A stretch of DNA of 64,000 nucleotides from Tupaia tana (taxonomy: Eukaryota > Chordata > Mammalia > Scandentia > Tupaiidae). Position numbers and translations under genes: made by a program. The notes under the pieces are model-generated. The model was given only the letters and a program-made list of their open reading frames with translations, searched no databases and had not been told where the DNA came from. Where the stretch lies: contig JAKSZU010000029.1 of NCBI GenBank assembly GCA_026018925.1, positions 15,241,778-15,305,777 on the forward strand, written 5' to 3'. Of the stretch, positions 33,540 to 46,113 are shown in pieces. Position 1 is the first letter of the stretch, and every line of letters starts with the position of its first letter.

Positions 33540-34565
33540 CAGAAGACATTCTTAAGTTTAAAAAGCAAAGATGTCTGCACAGCAAAACAAGCAATAGTTA
33601 GAGTGAGAAGGCAGCCCTCAGAGTTGGATAATATATTTGCAAACTACACCTCAGATAACGGATTGATAACCAGAAAATACACAGAACTCAACCAGTTTAC
33701 TCACAAAACAATAATCAATCCAATTAAAATATGGGAAAATGAGTTGAGCAGACAACTCTCCAAAGAAGACATATGAACAACCAAAAAGCATATGAAACCA
33801 TGCTCGACATCTTTTATCATAAGGGAAATGCAAATCAGCACCACAATGAGATACCACTTAACTCCAGTCAGAATAGCTAAAATTAAAATTATAAAGAATG
33901 ATAAATACTGATGAGGCTGGGGTGAAAAAGGAACTCTCTTACACTGTGAGTGTAAATGCAAATTAGCAGAACCACTGTGGAAAACAATATGGAGATTCCT
34001 CAGAAACTTACAAACAGAACTATCATATAACCCAGTAATTCCACCCTTAGATATTTACCCAAAGGATAGTAAAACCCTCTGTCTGAAAAACACTTGCATA
34101 TCCATGTTTATTGCACTATTATTTACAATTGCTAAGAAATGGAATCAATGCAAATGTCCAAAAATTGATAAGTGGATTGAAAAAAATGTGGCATATATAT
34201 TCTATGGAATACTATTGAGTCATAAAAAACAATAAGACCTGACATTTGTTACAAAGTGGATGGATATGTTATTTCTGATTCTAAGTAAAGCAAACCAGAC
34301 CATGAAAGACAGACTTTGTATGTCCTCACTTAATATATAACCAATTTCTGTATTTTATAGCAAAAACTGAGTGTTTGGAAGGTATAATCGTTGGGAAGGC
34401 TACTGTAGAAACTAGAGATATTAAAAATAGGGGTAAAATAGTGGTGGGTAATGAGGGAGGGAGAGAGGAAAACGGGAAAATACATTTAATTGTCTCAGAA
34501 ATGGAAAATGTGTATGATAATTCCTTTGTCTTGACTGATATGCACTGTATTTGTGCTGGAAAAAA
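33540..34565 (+). mobile_element. L1 3' end, sense
   Basis: From the late ORF2 text (GCAGCCCTCAGAGTTGGATAA) through the Cys-rich region and 3' UTR (CTTTGTATGTCCTCACTTAATAT). Diverged, 5'-truncated, shared with copy B (54375-55385). Confidence 0.85.
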
Positions 34566-34583
34566 TAATGCTTTACATTATAT

Positions 34584-34853
34584 TGGGAACCAGCAGTTAG
34601 CGTAATGGCTATGTCGCTGGACTCCCACGTAGCCGACCGCAGTTCGCGTCCCGGACCCGGTGGCTTAAAGCTCACGCCGGGCGCATGTGCGTGCGTGCCC
34701 AAGATCCCGAGAGGAGAATGGAGGAGAAGGGACTGCGGCGTGACCATCCCCCTGGAGGGTGATTTCTCGCTTTCTGTCTCTATGTCTCTCTCTGTCTATC
34801 TGGTGAGCGCACGCGCTCTATAGCGAAAACCTCTCCCAAAAAAAAAAAAAAAA
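34584..34853 (+). mobile_element. tRNA-derived SINE, only in copy A
   Basis: Full-length, among the least diverged copies in the window. Target duplication CTTTACATTATA at about 34570 and 34858. Copy B lacks it. Confidence 0.94.
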
Positions 34854-34914
34854 ATTCTTTACATTATAAAGAAATTTACTAACTAAATGTAAATTAAAAA
34901 TAAAATAAAATAAA

Positions 34915-35170
34915 AAGCAAAGAGGATGCACAACAGGTTACATTAAGTTTGAGGCACTGAATTCCACATGGCCAACAGTGCAGTTCAAGTCCTGGATCTG
35001 GCAGCTTGAAAATCATATCAGGCATTTTTGTGTCCATGTCCAAAATCCTGACAGGAAAGAGGGGGTGAGGGGATTGTGATGTGTCCATCTCCCTTTGGGG
35101 GGATGATTTCTCATTCTATGTCTCTCTCTCTCTCTTTCTGTAGCAAGTACTTGAGCCCTAGAGCATAAAC
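34915..35170 (+). mobile_element. Old tRNA-derived SINE
   Basis: Diverged copy (GAGGCACTGAATTCCACATGGCC, CAGTTCAAGTCCTGGAT). Shared with copy B (55410-55660). Confidence 0.8.
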
Positions 35171-35919
35171 AAAAACATAAAAATACATAGGCAATGAGGG
35201 GTGTGGGTATCTGATATAACTGATTGATAAAGATGACTACTCCAAATTTTAAAATTTTCACATAGTACTCCTCAAAAGATTTAACTATCCATCTGTCATA
35301 GTTAAAAATAAAATAGCAAACTTAGTACAAAACCCCCAATTCTTAAAAAGAATAAAGTCAAACGACCTTTGATATGAAAAAGCAAAGAACCTGCAAAGAC
35401 AATTCCTACTAAAGAAAAATACTAAAAAATTACAAAATAATTTCAGACTCAGCATTAATGAAAAAAATTGATATATAAAACTCTTTCGTTTTCCCCAGTG
35501 TCCTATCAAATAAAACTGATTTTTTTTCTTAGGACTACCCAACTTGAGAGAAGATACTGCAAAATGTATGTCTCATGAACTGTTATTGCAAGGTAATATC
35601 GGTAAGTCATCCATTGTTATGATCTTTATGATGAATATAGGAACATGCTCAAATATATCCCGTCTTAAAAATTAAATAAAATAGCCCACCCTTCAGTGCA
35701 CATCCCTTGAAACAAAATACTAAATTTTCCTACTCACTTATTAAAAATCTCTATGGAAATGTGATAACTTTATTGAAACCCTTTTCTTCTCCTGTTCCTT
35801 CTTTGATCTTCCTCAATTAGATTTCCATTCCAATCAGTTAATTTTCTGGCTTACTGAGTCTAACAGACACTTCTCTTTTGTTTTTGTTTGTTTTATTTGT
35901 GTGTTTTTTTTTAATTTTT
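35171..35919. other. Right end of duplication copy A and flank
   Basis: 35171-35690 matches 55661-56158; beyond that no match is seen. No gene recognised. Confidence 0.5.
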
Positions 35920-36177
35920 TTTTATTGTTGAACTGGTTTTTGCTACAAGGCGTGTGCGTTTGCCAGACAGAAAGAGAGACAAAGAGACAGAAAGCGAGAA
36001 ATCATCCCCCAGCGGGGATGGCCACGCCGCAATCCCTTCTCCTCCATTCTCTTCTTGGGATCTTGGGCATGCACGCACACGCGGTCAGCGTGAGTTTTAA
36101 GCCACTGGGTCCGGGACGCAAACCAGTCGACTACATGGGAGTCCAGCAATATAGCCATTACGCTAACTGCTGGTCCC
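35920..36177 (-). mobile_element. tRNA-derived SINE, young type
   Basis: Full-length antisense copy ending in the complement of GGGACCAGCAGTTAGCG. Confidence 0.92.
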
Positions 36178-36304
36178 CTTTGTGTGTTATTTTTAATATT
36201 TTATTTGCGTTATATTAATTTACTGCATATTATTGCAATATACAAAATGAATTTTCACATCCACGATACATTGCATATCAGCTTGATCAAAGGTATCCAT
36301 ACAT

Positions 36305-36565
36305 ATTATCTAAGGGAAGGAAGCCAGAATATGAAAGAGAGGTATTGTATGTCCCCACTTAATATGTAATGAATGTTGTACTCTATAGCAGAAACTGAAA
36401 TAGTGTATAGTATAAAGACATGAAGAGCAACTATGGACATCAGAGACAGTGTGAGAAGAGGGCGGTAAATGATAGAGGGTGAGTGGGAGGAAACCAAGGA
36501 AGATTAGCATAAAGTTAACCATTAAGAGACTCCTCTTTTTTAACAAAGTAAATAAATTAATTATG
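36305..36565 (+). mobile_element. L1 3' UTR fragment, sense
   Basis: GAGAGGTATTGTATGTCCCCAC and AGCAACTATGGACATCAGAGAC match L1 3' ends elsewhere in the window. Confidence 0.65.
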
Positions 36566-37289
36566 AATTAATTAGTCAAGCAATTAACCACAGTGATCTT
36601 GTAACTCTGACTCTAGGCTAAGCTGATTTGGGCTCTCAGGTGACCTCAGATGAGCATTCTCAGCGTCCATTCTCTGTGAACCTTTCCTGCAGTACCTGTT
36701 GGACTCTCTGACTCACCTGGATGGGGTATCAAAAAGGCAGGGTTTATGTGGGAGTCAGAATTCCTCCCTGGATTGATGATCACAGACATAAATCTCTCTT
36801 CTAATATATGATGGCAGGAAGGAATAAAGCATTTTTTTCATAGCTAGGTTTAGGACTACATGAAAATTCAACCACACAAGGACAACAGCATGGGAGATAT
36901 TTACACTCTCAACAGCTGCTCATTTGACACCTCTGTGATTCCAACTCCTGGGCACTTGATATCCCTGTGGGATAATAGTCTGAACAGAAATAAATATTGT
37001 GCTGATTACTCTCTTTTCCCAAGATATCAAGTTAGAAGTTAGGTGAACAATGTCATTATTATTTCTCCTTGAACTCACCTTCCTCCAGAGGTCTAACTTC
37101 CTTATTACTTTTGCCCTATGCCAAGATAAACCGTTCTCCAAAATCTAAGATATGTAGCTAGGTTCATGGGAACTGCAAAGCACTGAATTGTAGTGAGGAC
37201 ACAGTAATTTATATCTGTAGGAAGTTGATGTTCTTTCTTCATCAAGGGAGGAAACTGTGTTATGCTGTGAAATCTTGGACAGCTACCAC
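36566..37289. other. Unassigned DNA
   Basis: No gene or family recognised. GC content is slightly above the surrounding DNA. Confidence 0.3.
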
Positions 37290-37797
37290 AATTCTTTTTT
37301 TTTTCCATTTCTTTTTTTTATTTTATCTATTTATTTATTTACATTTTTTTATACAATCACATTATTTAGCTTACAAAGTGAACATTTCAACATGTGAACA
37401 TTTCTCCCCAGTCCAGTTGATCAAAATATAACAACACTACCTCCCTGTCCCAACACTGCTCTGTCTCTGTTTCCCTCCTCCAAATGTCTTTCCCCAGGTC
37501 CCACTCCTCCACACACACCACATTTGGCATTCACACCCATCTCTTGTGTTTGTACATACTTTAGCCCATCAGTTTCAGTCATAAAGTGCAGACACTCGGT
37601 ATATATTAAGTGGGGACATACAATGTCTCTCCATAACCTGGCTTGCTTCATTCAGCAGTAAATCTTCCATATTCTTCCACTTTCTGTCAAAAGCCAGAGT
37701 TTTGTTGTTGGTTTTTTTTGTTTGTTTGTTTGTTTTTGGCTGAATATCATTCCATAGAGTATATGTGCCATAGTTTTTCAATCCATTCATCCGTACG
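37290..37797 (-). mobile_element. 5'-truncated L1, antisense
   Basis: T-rich start, 3' UTR (GCTTACAAAGTGAACATTTCAAC, GACACTCGGTATATATTAAG) and the last ORF2 codons (CCATAGAGTATATGTGCC), ending near 37797. Contains a small GTTT repeat at about 37715-37735. Confidence 0.85.
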
Positions 37798-37876
37798 GGG
37801 GTTTTTACTTCGTGATGCTTTTGATAAGACAAATAGAAATTTCAAACTCATAACACAAGTTAAGAGCTGTCATTAC

Positions 37877-38115
37877 AGGGCCAGCAGATGGCATAATAGT
37901 TAATGTACTGAACTCCCACATGTCCAACCACAGTTCAAGTCCCAGATATGGTACTTGAAAATCACATCAGTCATGTGTGCTGTGTGTCCAAAATGTCAAG
38001 GTGAGAATGGAGTAGAAGGGATTATGGCATGGCCATAATTCTCCCCAGGGAATTTATTTCTCACATTCCATCTTACTCTCTCTGTCAAGTGCATATGCCT
38101 ATGGCAAAAACCAGG
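37877..38115 (+). mobile_element. Old tRNA-derived SINE (GGGCCAGCAGATGG type)
   Basis: Clear head of the older subfamily (GGGCCAGCAGATGGCATAAT, AGTTCAAGTCCC), then the body with GAGAATGGAGTAGAAGGGAT. Confidence 0.85.
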
Positions 38116-38189
38116 AAATAAAAGTGCTTCCATTTATACCTTTATTTACAAAATTTGATAGTCATAAGAAATGTATTTAGATCTCATAA

Positions 38190-38535
38190 CCAATATGTAG
38201 AGGGCTCCTGTTTTCTCCTCCATTGAGCCAATCTGGTTCTTTTAGTTGGGGAATCAAATCCATTAACATTCAAAATTATTATCAATATGTTTGGACTCAG
38301 CTCTGTCATTTTGCCTCCCCTGTTCCCCCTTTTTATCCTAGTTGTTTTGTGTTCTCTTGCTTCTATTTAGCTCCCTTTAGTTTTCCAGGTGCAGTGTTCC
38401 CTTAAGTATTTCCTGAAAAACTGGCCCACTTCTGGTGAATTCTTTCAGTTTTTTTAATCTGGGAATGTTTTTCTCCTTCCCATAAGAAGGATAAACTTGT
38501 TGGGTATAATATTCTTGGCTGAATATGGTTTCCTT
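38190..38535 (-). mobile_element. Older L1 fragment, ORF1/ORF2 junction, antisense
   Basis: AATCCATTAACATTCAAAATTATTATC marks the ORF2 start on the complement; GAAAAACTGGCCCAC and AAGAAGGATAAACTTG mark the ORF1 end. Confidence 0.75.
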
Positions 38536-38599
38536 TAGATCTCTTTATGCCCATGGGCTGAAAATTGAATATTACATGGAGTGTATTATTTTGCTTCTA

Positions 38600-38750
38600 C
38601 ATATGACCACCCCATGACATCATACTATTAAGAACTTGTTCCACATTTGCAGAAATGGGACTCAGGAGGGTTATGTGATCTGCCCACGTTATAAATCAAG
38701 AAAGGGTTGGCTTTGATTCAGACTCCCTTGAGATGTTTCTAGGTCTAATG
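38600..38750 (+). mobile_element. MIR-type SINE remnant
   Basis: The core GAAATGGGACTCAGGAGGGTTATGTGATCTGCCCA resembles the conserved MIR core; ancient mammal-wide family. Confidence 0.6.
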
Positions 38751-38754
38751 CTCT

Positions 38755-38945
38755 GGGTCAATGGTTATCAACTGAGAGAATGACACCTCAAGGAAACACT
38801 TGGGAATGTCTGGAGTTTTTGTTTGTTACAACTGAGGAGGTGTCCCGGGTTCCTAATGGGTCAAAGTCAAGGAGCTGCTCAATATCCCAGAATGCACAGG
38901 ACAACATCCACCACAGAGAATTATATAGCACAAAAGTCAGTGATA
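38755..38945 (+). mobile_element. MER5-type hAT transposon remnant
   Basis: The phrases TTTGTTACAACTGAGGAGG, CAGAATGCACAGGACAACATCCACCAC and AGAGAATTATATAGC follow the MER5A/B pattern. Strand relative to the reference consensus is uncertain. Confidence 0.65.
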
Positions 38946-40634
38946 AGATAGGCCAGCAGGTTGCATGGCAGGTAAGGAATCTCAAAATTGTTCTCCACAG
39001 TGGTTGGACCAATTTACATTCCCACCAGCAGTGTAAGAGAGTTCCCTTTTCACCACACCCTCGCTAGCACTTATCATTTTTTGTTTTATATTTTTAATCT
39101 TAGACATTCTGACTGGGGTTAGGTGATATCTCATTGTTGTTTTTAATCTGCATTTCTCTTACAATGAGGGATATTGAGCATTTTTTCATATGCCGTTTAG
39201 CTATTCATATGTCATCTTTAGAGAGTAGTTTTTTCAACTCATTCTCCCATCTATTAATAGGATTGATTGTCTTTTTCAGGAACAGTTGCTTGAGTTCCTT
39301 GTGAATTTTGGTGATCTGTCCCTTATCTGACGCATAGTTTAGAAAAATATTTTCCCATTCTGAGGGCTGTCTATTCACACTAATCACTGTGTCTTTTGCC
39401 ATGCAGAAACTTCTTATTCTGATGTAATCCCACTTGTCTATTTTGGGGATTATTGACTCTGCTAAGGGAGTCTTATTTAAGAAGTCTTTCCCTACCACAA
39501 TGTCTCCCAGAGTTTCCTCGGTGTTTTCCAGGAGCATTTTTATAGTTTAAGGTCTTAGATTTAGATCTTTAATCCACCTTGACTTTATTTTTGTCAGAGG
39601 TGAGAGGTAGGGGTCCAGATTCATCTTTCTGCAAGTGGAGATCCAGTTTCACCAGCACCATTTACTGAAGAGGTTTTCTTTTTCCCACTGGATTGACTGG
39701 TATCCCTTGTCAAAAATCAGTTGGCTATATGTTTGAGCATTCATTTCTGGGGACTCTATTCTGTTCCATTGGTCCGCCTGTCTGTTCCTGTGCCAGTACC
39801 ATGCTGTTTTGATTACCACAGCTTTGTAGTATATTTTTGGGTCAGGGAGTGAGGTGCCGCCCACTCCACTCTTCTTGTTCAGAACTGCTTTGGCAATACG
39901 GGTCTCTTATGATTCCAGACAAACTTTATGATTCTCTTTCCTAGATCTGTGAAGAATATGTCCAGTACTTTGATTGGCATTGCATTAATTAGGTAGATTA
40001 ATTTGGGTAGAATTGCCATTTTGATTATATTAATTCTTCCAATCCAGGAACATGAGATGTCCTTCCACTTTTTTGTGTCATTTTCAGTTTCTTTTTTTAT
40101 CTTCTCTTACTTATCCTTGTGAAGGTCTTTAACTTCTTTGGTTAGATTTATCCCTAAGTATCTTACACTTTTTGTGGCTATGGTAAATGGAACAATTTTT
40201 TCAGTTCTATCTCAGTCTGCCTGTGGTTCGTATACAGAAATGCTGTAGATTTCTGGATATTAATTTTGTATCCTGAAACATTACTATATTCATGTATTAC
40301 TTCCAGAAATTTTTTTTATGGAAACCATTGAGTCTTCCATGTGTACAATCATGTCATCTGCAAATAGAGAGAGTCTCACCTCTTCATTTCCTATTTGAAT
40401 TCTTTTTATTTTTTCCTCTTTTCTGATTGCAATGGCCAGGACTTCCAGTACTATATTGAAGAGGAGTGGAGAAAGTGGACATCCTTGTCTTGTACCCGTT
40501 TTTAGTGGAAAAGCTTTCAACTTTTCTCCATTGAGGATGATGTTCGCTAAGGGTTTTTCTTAGATGGCTTTTATTGTGTTGAGAAATGACCCTTCTATGC
40601 CAATTTTGCTGAGAGTCTTGATCATGAAGGGATG

Positions 40635-42131
40635 TTATATCTTATCAAATGCTTTTTCTGCATCAATCGATATGACCATAGGCTTATTATCTTTCTTCCT
40701 GTTAATATGGTGTATTATATTTATGGTTTTGCATATGTTGAACCAACCTTGCATTCCTGGGATAAAGCCTACCTGATCGTGATGTATAATCTTTTTTATA
40801 AGCAGTTGTATATGATTGGCTAATATCTTGTTGAGAATCTTCGCGTCTATATTCATCAGGGATATTGGTCTATAGTTTTCCTTCCTTGTCCTGTCCTTAT
40901 CTGTTTTAAGGATAAGGGTGATAGAGGCTTCATAGAATGAATTCGGAAGAGATTCACCCTTTTGGATCTTTAGAAATAACTTGAACAGAATGGGGGTTAA
41001 GTCTTCTTTGAGAGTTTTGTAGAATTCAGAGGTGAATCCATCAGGGCCAGGGCTTTTCTTTGTTGGGAGGTTATTTATAACTGATTCAATCTCCTGGCTT
41101 GTTATGGACCTATTCAGACTTTCTATATCCTCCTGGCTCAATCTAGGTAGATTATACGTGTCCAGGAATTTGTCCATTTCATCCAGATTGTCTTGTTTCT
41201 TGGCATATAGCTGTTCATAATATCCTCTAATGATGTTCTGTATTTCTACTTTGTCTGTTGTTATATTTCCTGCTTCATTGCAGATTTGATTCACCTTGTT
41301 CTTTTCTCTCTTCTTAATAAGTCTTGCTAGTGGCGTATCAATTTTGTTTATCTTTTCAAAGAACCAGCTTTTACTTTCATTTATCTTCTGTATAGTTTGT
41401 TTATTTTCCATTTCATTTATTTCTGCTTGGATCTTTATTATTTCCTTTCTCCTGGAGTTTTTTGGATCTTTTTGCTGTTGCTTTTCCAATTCTGTGAGGC
41501 ATGATGTTAAGTGATCCATTTGCCTTCTTTCCATCTTCCTCTTATGTGCACTAATTGTTATGAACTTCCCTCTTATGACTGCTTTAGCAGTGTCCCAAAG
41601 ATCATGGAAACTCATGTCCTCGTTGTCATTGTTTTCCATGAACCTTTTGATTTCATTCTTTATTTCTTCAGTAGTTGTGGAGTCGTTCAGGAGTAGGTTA
41701 TTAAGTTTCCATGTATTTGGGTATTTTTGAGGATTTCTCTTGAAATTAAACTGAAGTTTAATTCCATCATGGTCAGAGAAGATGCTGGGTATAGTTTCTA
41801 TGCCTTTGAATCTGTAGAGGCTTGCTTTGTGCCCTATGATGTGGTCAATCTTCGAGAATGTTCCATGTGGTGGCGAGAAAAAAGTGTATCTCGAGGTTTT
41901 GGGATGGAAAGTTCTATAGATATCTGTTAAGTCCGTTTGATTTATGATATCATTTAGATCCTTTATCTCTTTACCTATTTTTTGTCTAGATGATCTATCC
42001 AGAAGGGATAGTGCAGTGTTGAGGTCTCCAACAATTAGTGTGTTGCAGTCTATCTCCCTTTTTAGATCTAACAGTCTTTCCTTCACATATTTGGGTGCTC
42101 CTATGTTAGACACATAGATATTAATAAGCAT
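40635..42131 (-). pseudogene. L1 ORF2 block, endonuclease to RT (498 codons open)
   Basis: Longest open block in the window apart from the repeat array artefacts. It covers the second half of the endonuclease ([30 protein letters not shown] with the catalytic Asp-His pair), the linker to RT ([37 protein letters not shown]), and the first RT motifs ([35 protein letters not shown]), ending at a stop in AEKAFDKI. The preceding frameshift cuts it from the ORF2 N-terminus (42189-42470). Not a working polymerase. Confidence 0.92.
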
Positions 42132-42528
42132 TATATCTTCTTGATCAATTGACCCTTTTACTACAATATAGTGCCCTTTTTTGTCTCTTCAAATAGCTTT
42201 TGTTTTAAAGCCTATTTTGTCAGAGATTAATATTGCGACTCCAGCTTTTTTTTGGTTCCCATTTGCATGGAAAATCTTTTTCCAACCCTTCACTTTTAGT
42301 CTATGTATATCTTTATCCATGAAGTGGGTTTCCTGTAGGCAACAGATAGAGGGTTTTTGTTTTTGAATCCACTCAGCCAGTCTGTGTCTCTTGATTGGCG
42401 AATTTAATCCATTAACATTCAATGTTATTATAGATGTTTCTGGATCTGTCCCTACATTTAAGTTGGCCATTGTCTTAGTTGCCTTTTACTCCTTTGTTTC
42501 TAGCTGTTAGTTCTTTAGTTTTCCTGGA

Positions 42529-43476
42529 ACAGTACTTTCTTCAGGGTTTCTTGGAGAGCTGGGCTGGTGCTGGCAACTTCTTTCTGGTTTTGTTTGTCTG
42601 AGAAGATTTTTATCTTTTTTTCCCATATGAAGGATAATCTAGCAGGATACAATAATCTTGGTTGAAATTGTTTCTCTCTTAACAGTTTTAATACATCTTC
42701 TCATTCTTTCCTTGCTTGCATTATTTCCGTTGAGAAGTCTGGTGTTAGCCTGATGCGGTTACCTTTGTATGTGACTTGTCGTTTGTCTCTTGCCAGTTTT
42801 AGTATCTTATCTTTATCTGTGGACTTAGCCAGTCGGGCTATGATATGCTTTGGGGAAGATCTTCTTGTGTTGATTCTATTTGGGGTCCTTTGTATTTCTT
42901 GGGTCCGGATGCTTGAGTGCCTCTCTATACTTGGGAAATTTTCTTCCTAGATTTCATGGAATAGGTTTTCCATGCCCTTATTAGTTTTTTCATCTTCTGG
43001 GATACCAATTATTTGGATGTTAGGACGTCTGATGGAATCTAGTATTTCTCGTATGTTATCATGTTTTCTTGTTATTTTCTCTATCTTTTTGGTGGTTTTC
43101 TCTAGGTCAGAAGTTTTATCTTCTACATCAGAGATTTGATCTTCAGCATGGTCTAGTCTACTTTTAATACTTTCAAGAGAGTTTTTGATTTCTTGTATTA
43201 CAGACTTCACATCTAATAGTTCCATCTTATTCTTCCTTAGCGTGTCCATTTCTTCCTTCATATCGTGGAAGGACTTTCTCATCTCCTGTAGTTCATTATC
43301 TCTTTTCTGTTACAGCTCATAGTATTTGTTCAACATGAATGTTCTAAATTCTATCTTGGACATTTTGGTAACGTCCTCCATTTTTTCAAGAAAAGGAAGG
43401 GAGTTACTGTGTTCTTTTGATGGAGACATATTTCCTGCTTTATTCAGACCTGAGGTTCTTCTTCTACTTCTAACCA
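42529..43476 (-). pseudogene. L1 ORF1 remnant
   Basis: The N-terminal start reads MVRSRRRTSGLNK near 43476. A coiled-coil segment (SIKSRLDHAEDQISDVEDKTSDLEK, 43282-42947) leads to the RNA-binding domain (RPNIQIIGIPEDE). An in-frame stop at about 42946 and frameshifts break it. ORF1 proteins form trimers that coat L1 RNA. Confidence 0.88.
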
Positions 43477-43764
43477 TTGGAAGATGTGTTCGTTTGAAAG
43501 ACCTTTTAAGAGAAATTTTCCTTGAATAGGAGCAAGAGTGTTTCCTTTTTCCTGCGGAATGAAGACTGCCAAAGTCTCTCTATTGTTTTTAGCAATGGGA
43601 TCAAAGGAAAAGAATTCCCTTCAGCTGGCTGATAGGGGTTTCTGGCTTGGGGGTCCTGGGACTGGAGCTTCAGGGGGCAATCCTCCCTCACAGTTCCCGG
43701 CCCAGGGGTCGAAAATCTCTGTACCATTTAAATATCTCACCTTTTCACTCTGTCTGATATTTTA

Positions 43765-44265
43765 AAAATTAACAATTGCTAGGATATGGAATCAACTCAA
43801 ATGTCCAAGAATAGAAACATAGATAGAAAAGAATGTGGCACATGTACATTATAGAATACTACTCAGCCATAAAAAAACAACAAGCTCATGGCATTTTATA
43901 GAAAGTGGATGAATATTGAAGATTTAATGCTAAGTGAAAAGTAGGCATTGTGTGATTGTGCTTAACAAATACTGAATGTCTGTGCTGTATAAGAGAAACT
44001 GAAAGACAAGGTAATAGCAGGAAGGGCAAATGTAGGTTCTAGAGACAGTATAGAAGGAGGTGGGTAATAGCAGATGGGAAGGAGGGACTTAGGAAAAAAC
44101 AAAACATTTAAGAGACACAAAAATAAAGATTTATTGATAATAATGTATATAGTAATGTCTCTAACTTGACTGATATGTACTGTATTCATGCTGGGAAAAA
44201 CCATGTTGTACACCGTAAAAATGTATAGTGGTTAAATGTATAAATAATAATAAAAATAGAATTCC
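43765..44265 (+). mobile_element. 5'-truncated L1 3' end, sense
   Basis: GGAATCAACTCAAATGTCCAAG, TAGAATACTACTCAGCCATAAAAAA and the 3' UTR up to ATAATAATAAAAATAGAATTCC. It abuts the 5' end of the antisense L1. Confidence 0.8.
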
Positions 44266-44699
44266 AGTCAGCTGTTCTTAAAGAAAGAAAAAAATAGTTA
44301 AAATTTAGGTTAGGGTAAATGTACAGTGTTCCAAAAGTGTACAGTGGAATGCAGTAGTGTCCTAGGTTCTCAGATTCATTCATGATTCTCTCATGGACTC
44401 ATCCAAACAGCTTCTATTCCTGCAAGTGATGCTCTCACCACCACAATGATATCCATGTGATGAGAGATACCAATTAAGTATCTAGATTTAACCATTCCAA
44501 AAATTTTTAGCTATATAACCCAAAACCTGTACAGTAAATACATACAGTTGTAAATCATTTCAAAAATAATTTCAAAAATTCAATTTTTTATTATTACATT
44601 TAATGACAATAATCAGTTCTTGCAAGGTGCTTATCTCAGCAGAAATTGTAGAAAAAAAATTTTTTAGCCTTTTCTTTTACTTCTAATCATATCACATGT
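44266..44699. other. Unassigned DNA
   Basis: AT-rich, no feature recognised. Confidence 0.35.
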
Positions 44700-44945
44700 T
44701 TTTTTATTGGAGGTTTTTTCCTTTTATAAACATGCATTCAACAGATAGACAGACAATGAAAGGGGGTCATCCCCATGGGTGATGACCACACTGCAATCCC
44801 TTCTCCTCAATTCTCCTGCTGGGGTGTTGGGAACATGAACATATGCATTGGGTCTGAGCTTCCAAGTCATCAGGTCCAGGACTCGAACTGTGGGTGGCCA
44901 TGTGGGAGTCCAGTTATGTAACCACTATACCATTTGCTGGCCCCA
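44700..44945 (-). mobile_element. Old tRNA-derived SINE
   Basis: Antisense, ending CCATTTGCTGGCCCC; body TGCAATCCCTTCTCCTC is preserved. Confidence 0.8.
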
Positions 44946-45230
44946 ATCATTGTACATCTTAACAGCATATAATATGGCTTTCCAAAACATACAGCCATTG
45001 CATACTGATCAAGTCAAAGATGTAACAATATAAATCACTCTCAAGAGATAATTTTTATTGTTATGCCTGTTAATTGATTTTCCCTGAGTCTCTCTCAACC
45101 ACCCCCTGCAAACATCCCCTCCAAACACCCTCTTCTATATAGTTTCTGGTATCTATATTTGCCATCTCTGTTATTATACCTTCCAATCTTTTGTTTTCTG
45201 ACATAGAATGCAGACATTTGGCATATATTC
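44946..45230 (-). mobile_element. L1 3' UTR-like fragment, antisense
   Basis: Similar in text to 24400-24560 and 46450-46600 (GATCAAGTCAAAGATGTAACA, AGAGATAATTTTTATTG). Weakly supported. Confidence 0.4.
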
Positions 45231-46033
45231 CTTTTTTATGAATGAAGTGTTAATTGACAGTTCCTAACCTCTGTGTGAATTTGAACTACAACCCTTTCTT
45301 TGTGCTATTCCTCCCCATGGTGACAATATTAGGAAACCTGCTCATCATCCTGGTCCATCTTGGACTCTCATCTACAAGCTCCCATGTACTTCTTCCACTT
45401 CAAGCTGTCCTAAAATGCTAGGGAACATCCAAACACAGAGCAAGGTCATCACCTCTGTAGGCTGCATCACACAGACGTCCTTTTTCATGCTCTCTTTAGG
45501 GTGAGGTATTTTTGTGCTGACTGCAATGGACTAGACTGATTTGTGGCTCTCTGTCACTCCCTGAACTACAATGATCATTTACTGCCAGCTCTGTGGACTG
45601 CTGGTTCTGTTGTCCTGGGTCATGAGTGTCCTGGCTTCTTTGTTGCATTGCTTACTGGTTCTATGGCTGTTCTTCTGTACACACTTGGAAATCCACCACT
45701 TGTTCTGTGAACTTTTACACGTGCCTGTTCTGACCCCTCTTGATGACATGATGATGAATTTTGCATCTTTACCAGTGGTGGGTGGAACTTTTTCAGGGAT
45801 TCTTTTCCTCATCAGGTCAGGGAAAGTACAAGGATTTTCCACCTGTCCTCTCACCGCTCAGTTGACTCCTTATTTTATTGTATAAGCTTAAGAGGGTACC
45901 TTAGTGCTGGTGCTGCCTACAGCTCATACTCAAGTGAAGCAGCCTCAGTGATGTACAGTGTGGTTACCCCCATGCTCATTCATCTACAGTCTGAGGAATA
46001 AAGACATAAAAAAGGCTCTGAGAGAATTCTTCT
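45231..46033 (+). pseudogene. Olfactory receptor pseudogene (OR7-like), broken
   Basis: Starts within TM1 (GNLLIILV) and loses the frame at several points. Recognisable segments: PMYFFHFKLS after TM1; a TM3 region with [32 protein letters not shown] (TM4); LEIHHLFCEL and DDMMMNFASLPVVGGTFSGI (TM5); GKVQGFSTC (loop 3); and a final [18 protein letters not shown] with TGA at 46031-46033. Deletions remove part of TM6/TM7 (for example the LNP before FIYS). Its last 200 bp match the fragment at 23997-24250 in copy A. Confidence 0.9.
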
Positions 46034-46113
46034 GAGGCAAAGGATCAAAGGACCACATTTAAACTGTGTATGTAAATGAAAGACTCTAAACCTCAGAGAC
46101 AGAAATAGTGATT

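Larger units (their letters stand above)
23995..35690. repeat. Segmental duplication, copy A
   Basis: Collinear with 45825-56158 in the same orientation. Matches are the OR relic (23997-24250 vs 45825-46033), the Tigger-type element, old SINEs, the OR7 gene (30087-31025 vs 51775-52741), a plus-strand L1 3' end (33540-34565 vs 54375-55385) and the terminal stretch 35170-35690 vs 55660-56158. Single-copy insertions explain the length difference. The left edge abuts the poly(A) of an L1. Confidence 0.92.
38975..43740 (-). mobile_element. Long L1, antisense, lacking only its 3' end
   Basis: Runs on the complement from a 5' UTR (43740-43480) through ORF1 (about 43476-42530, with coiled-coil heptads in 43282-42947) and ORF2 (42470 down to about 38980). 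ORF2 pieces are the endonuclease start (ITLNVNGLNSPIKRHRLAEW; CCLQETHF), a 498-codon open block (40635-42131), RT ([14 protein letters not shown] near 40475, [11 protein letters not shown] near 40350), and C-terminal blocks (39649-39864, 39205-39537). Sequence stops inside the last part of ORF2; 3' UTR and tail are absent. Frameshifts and stops are present. The 5' UTR start shows no monomer array. Confidence 0.93.
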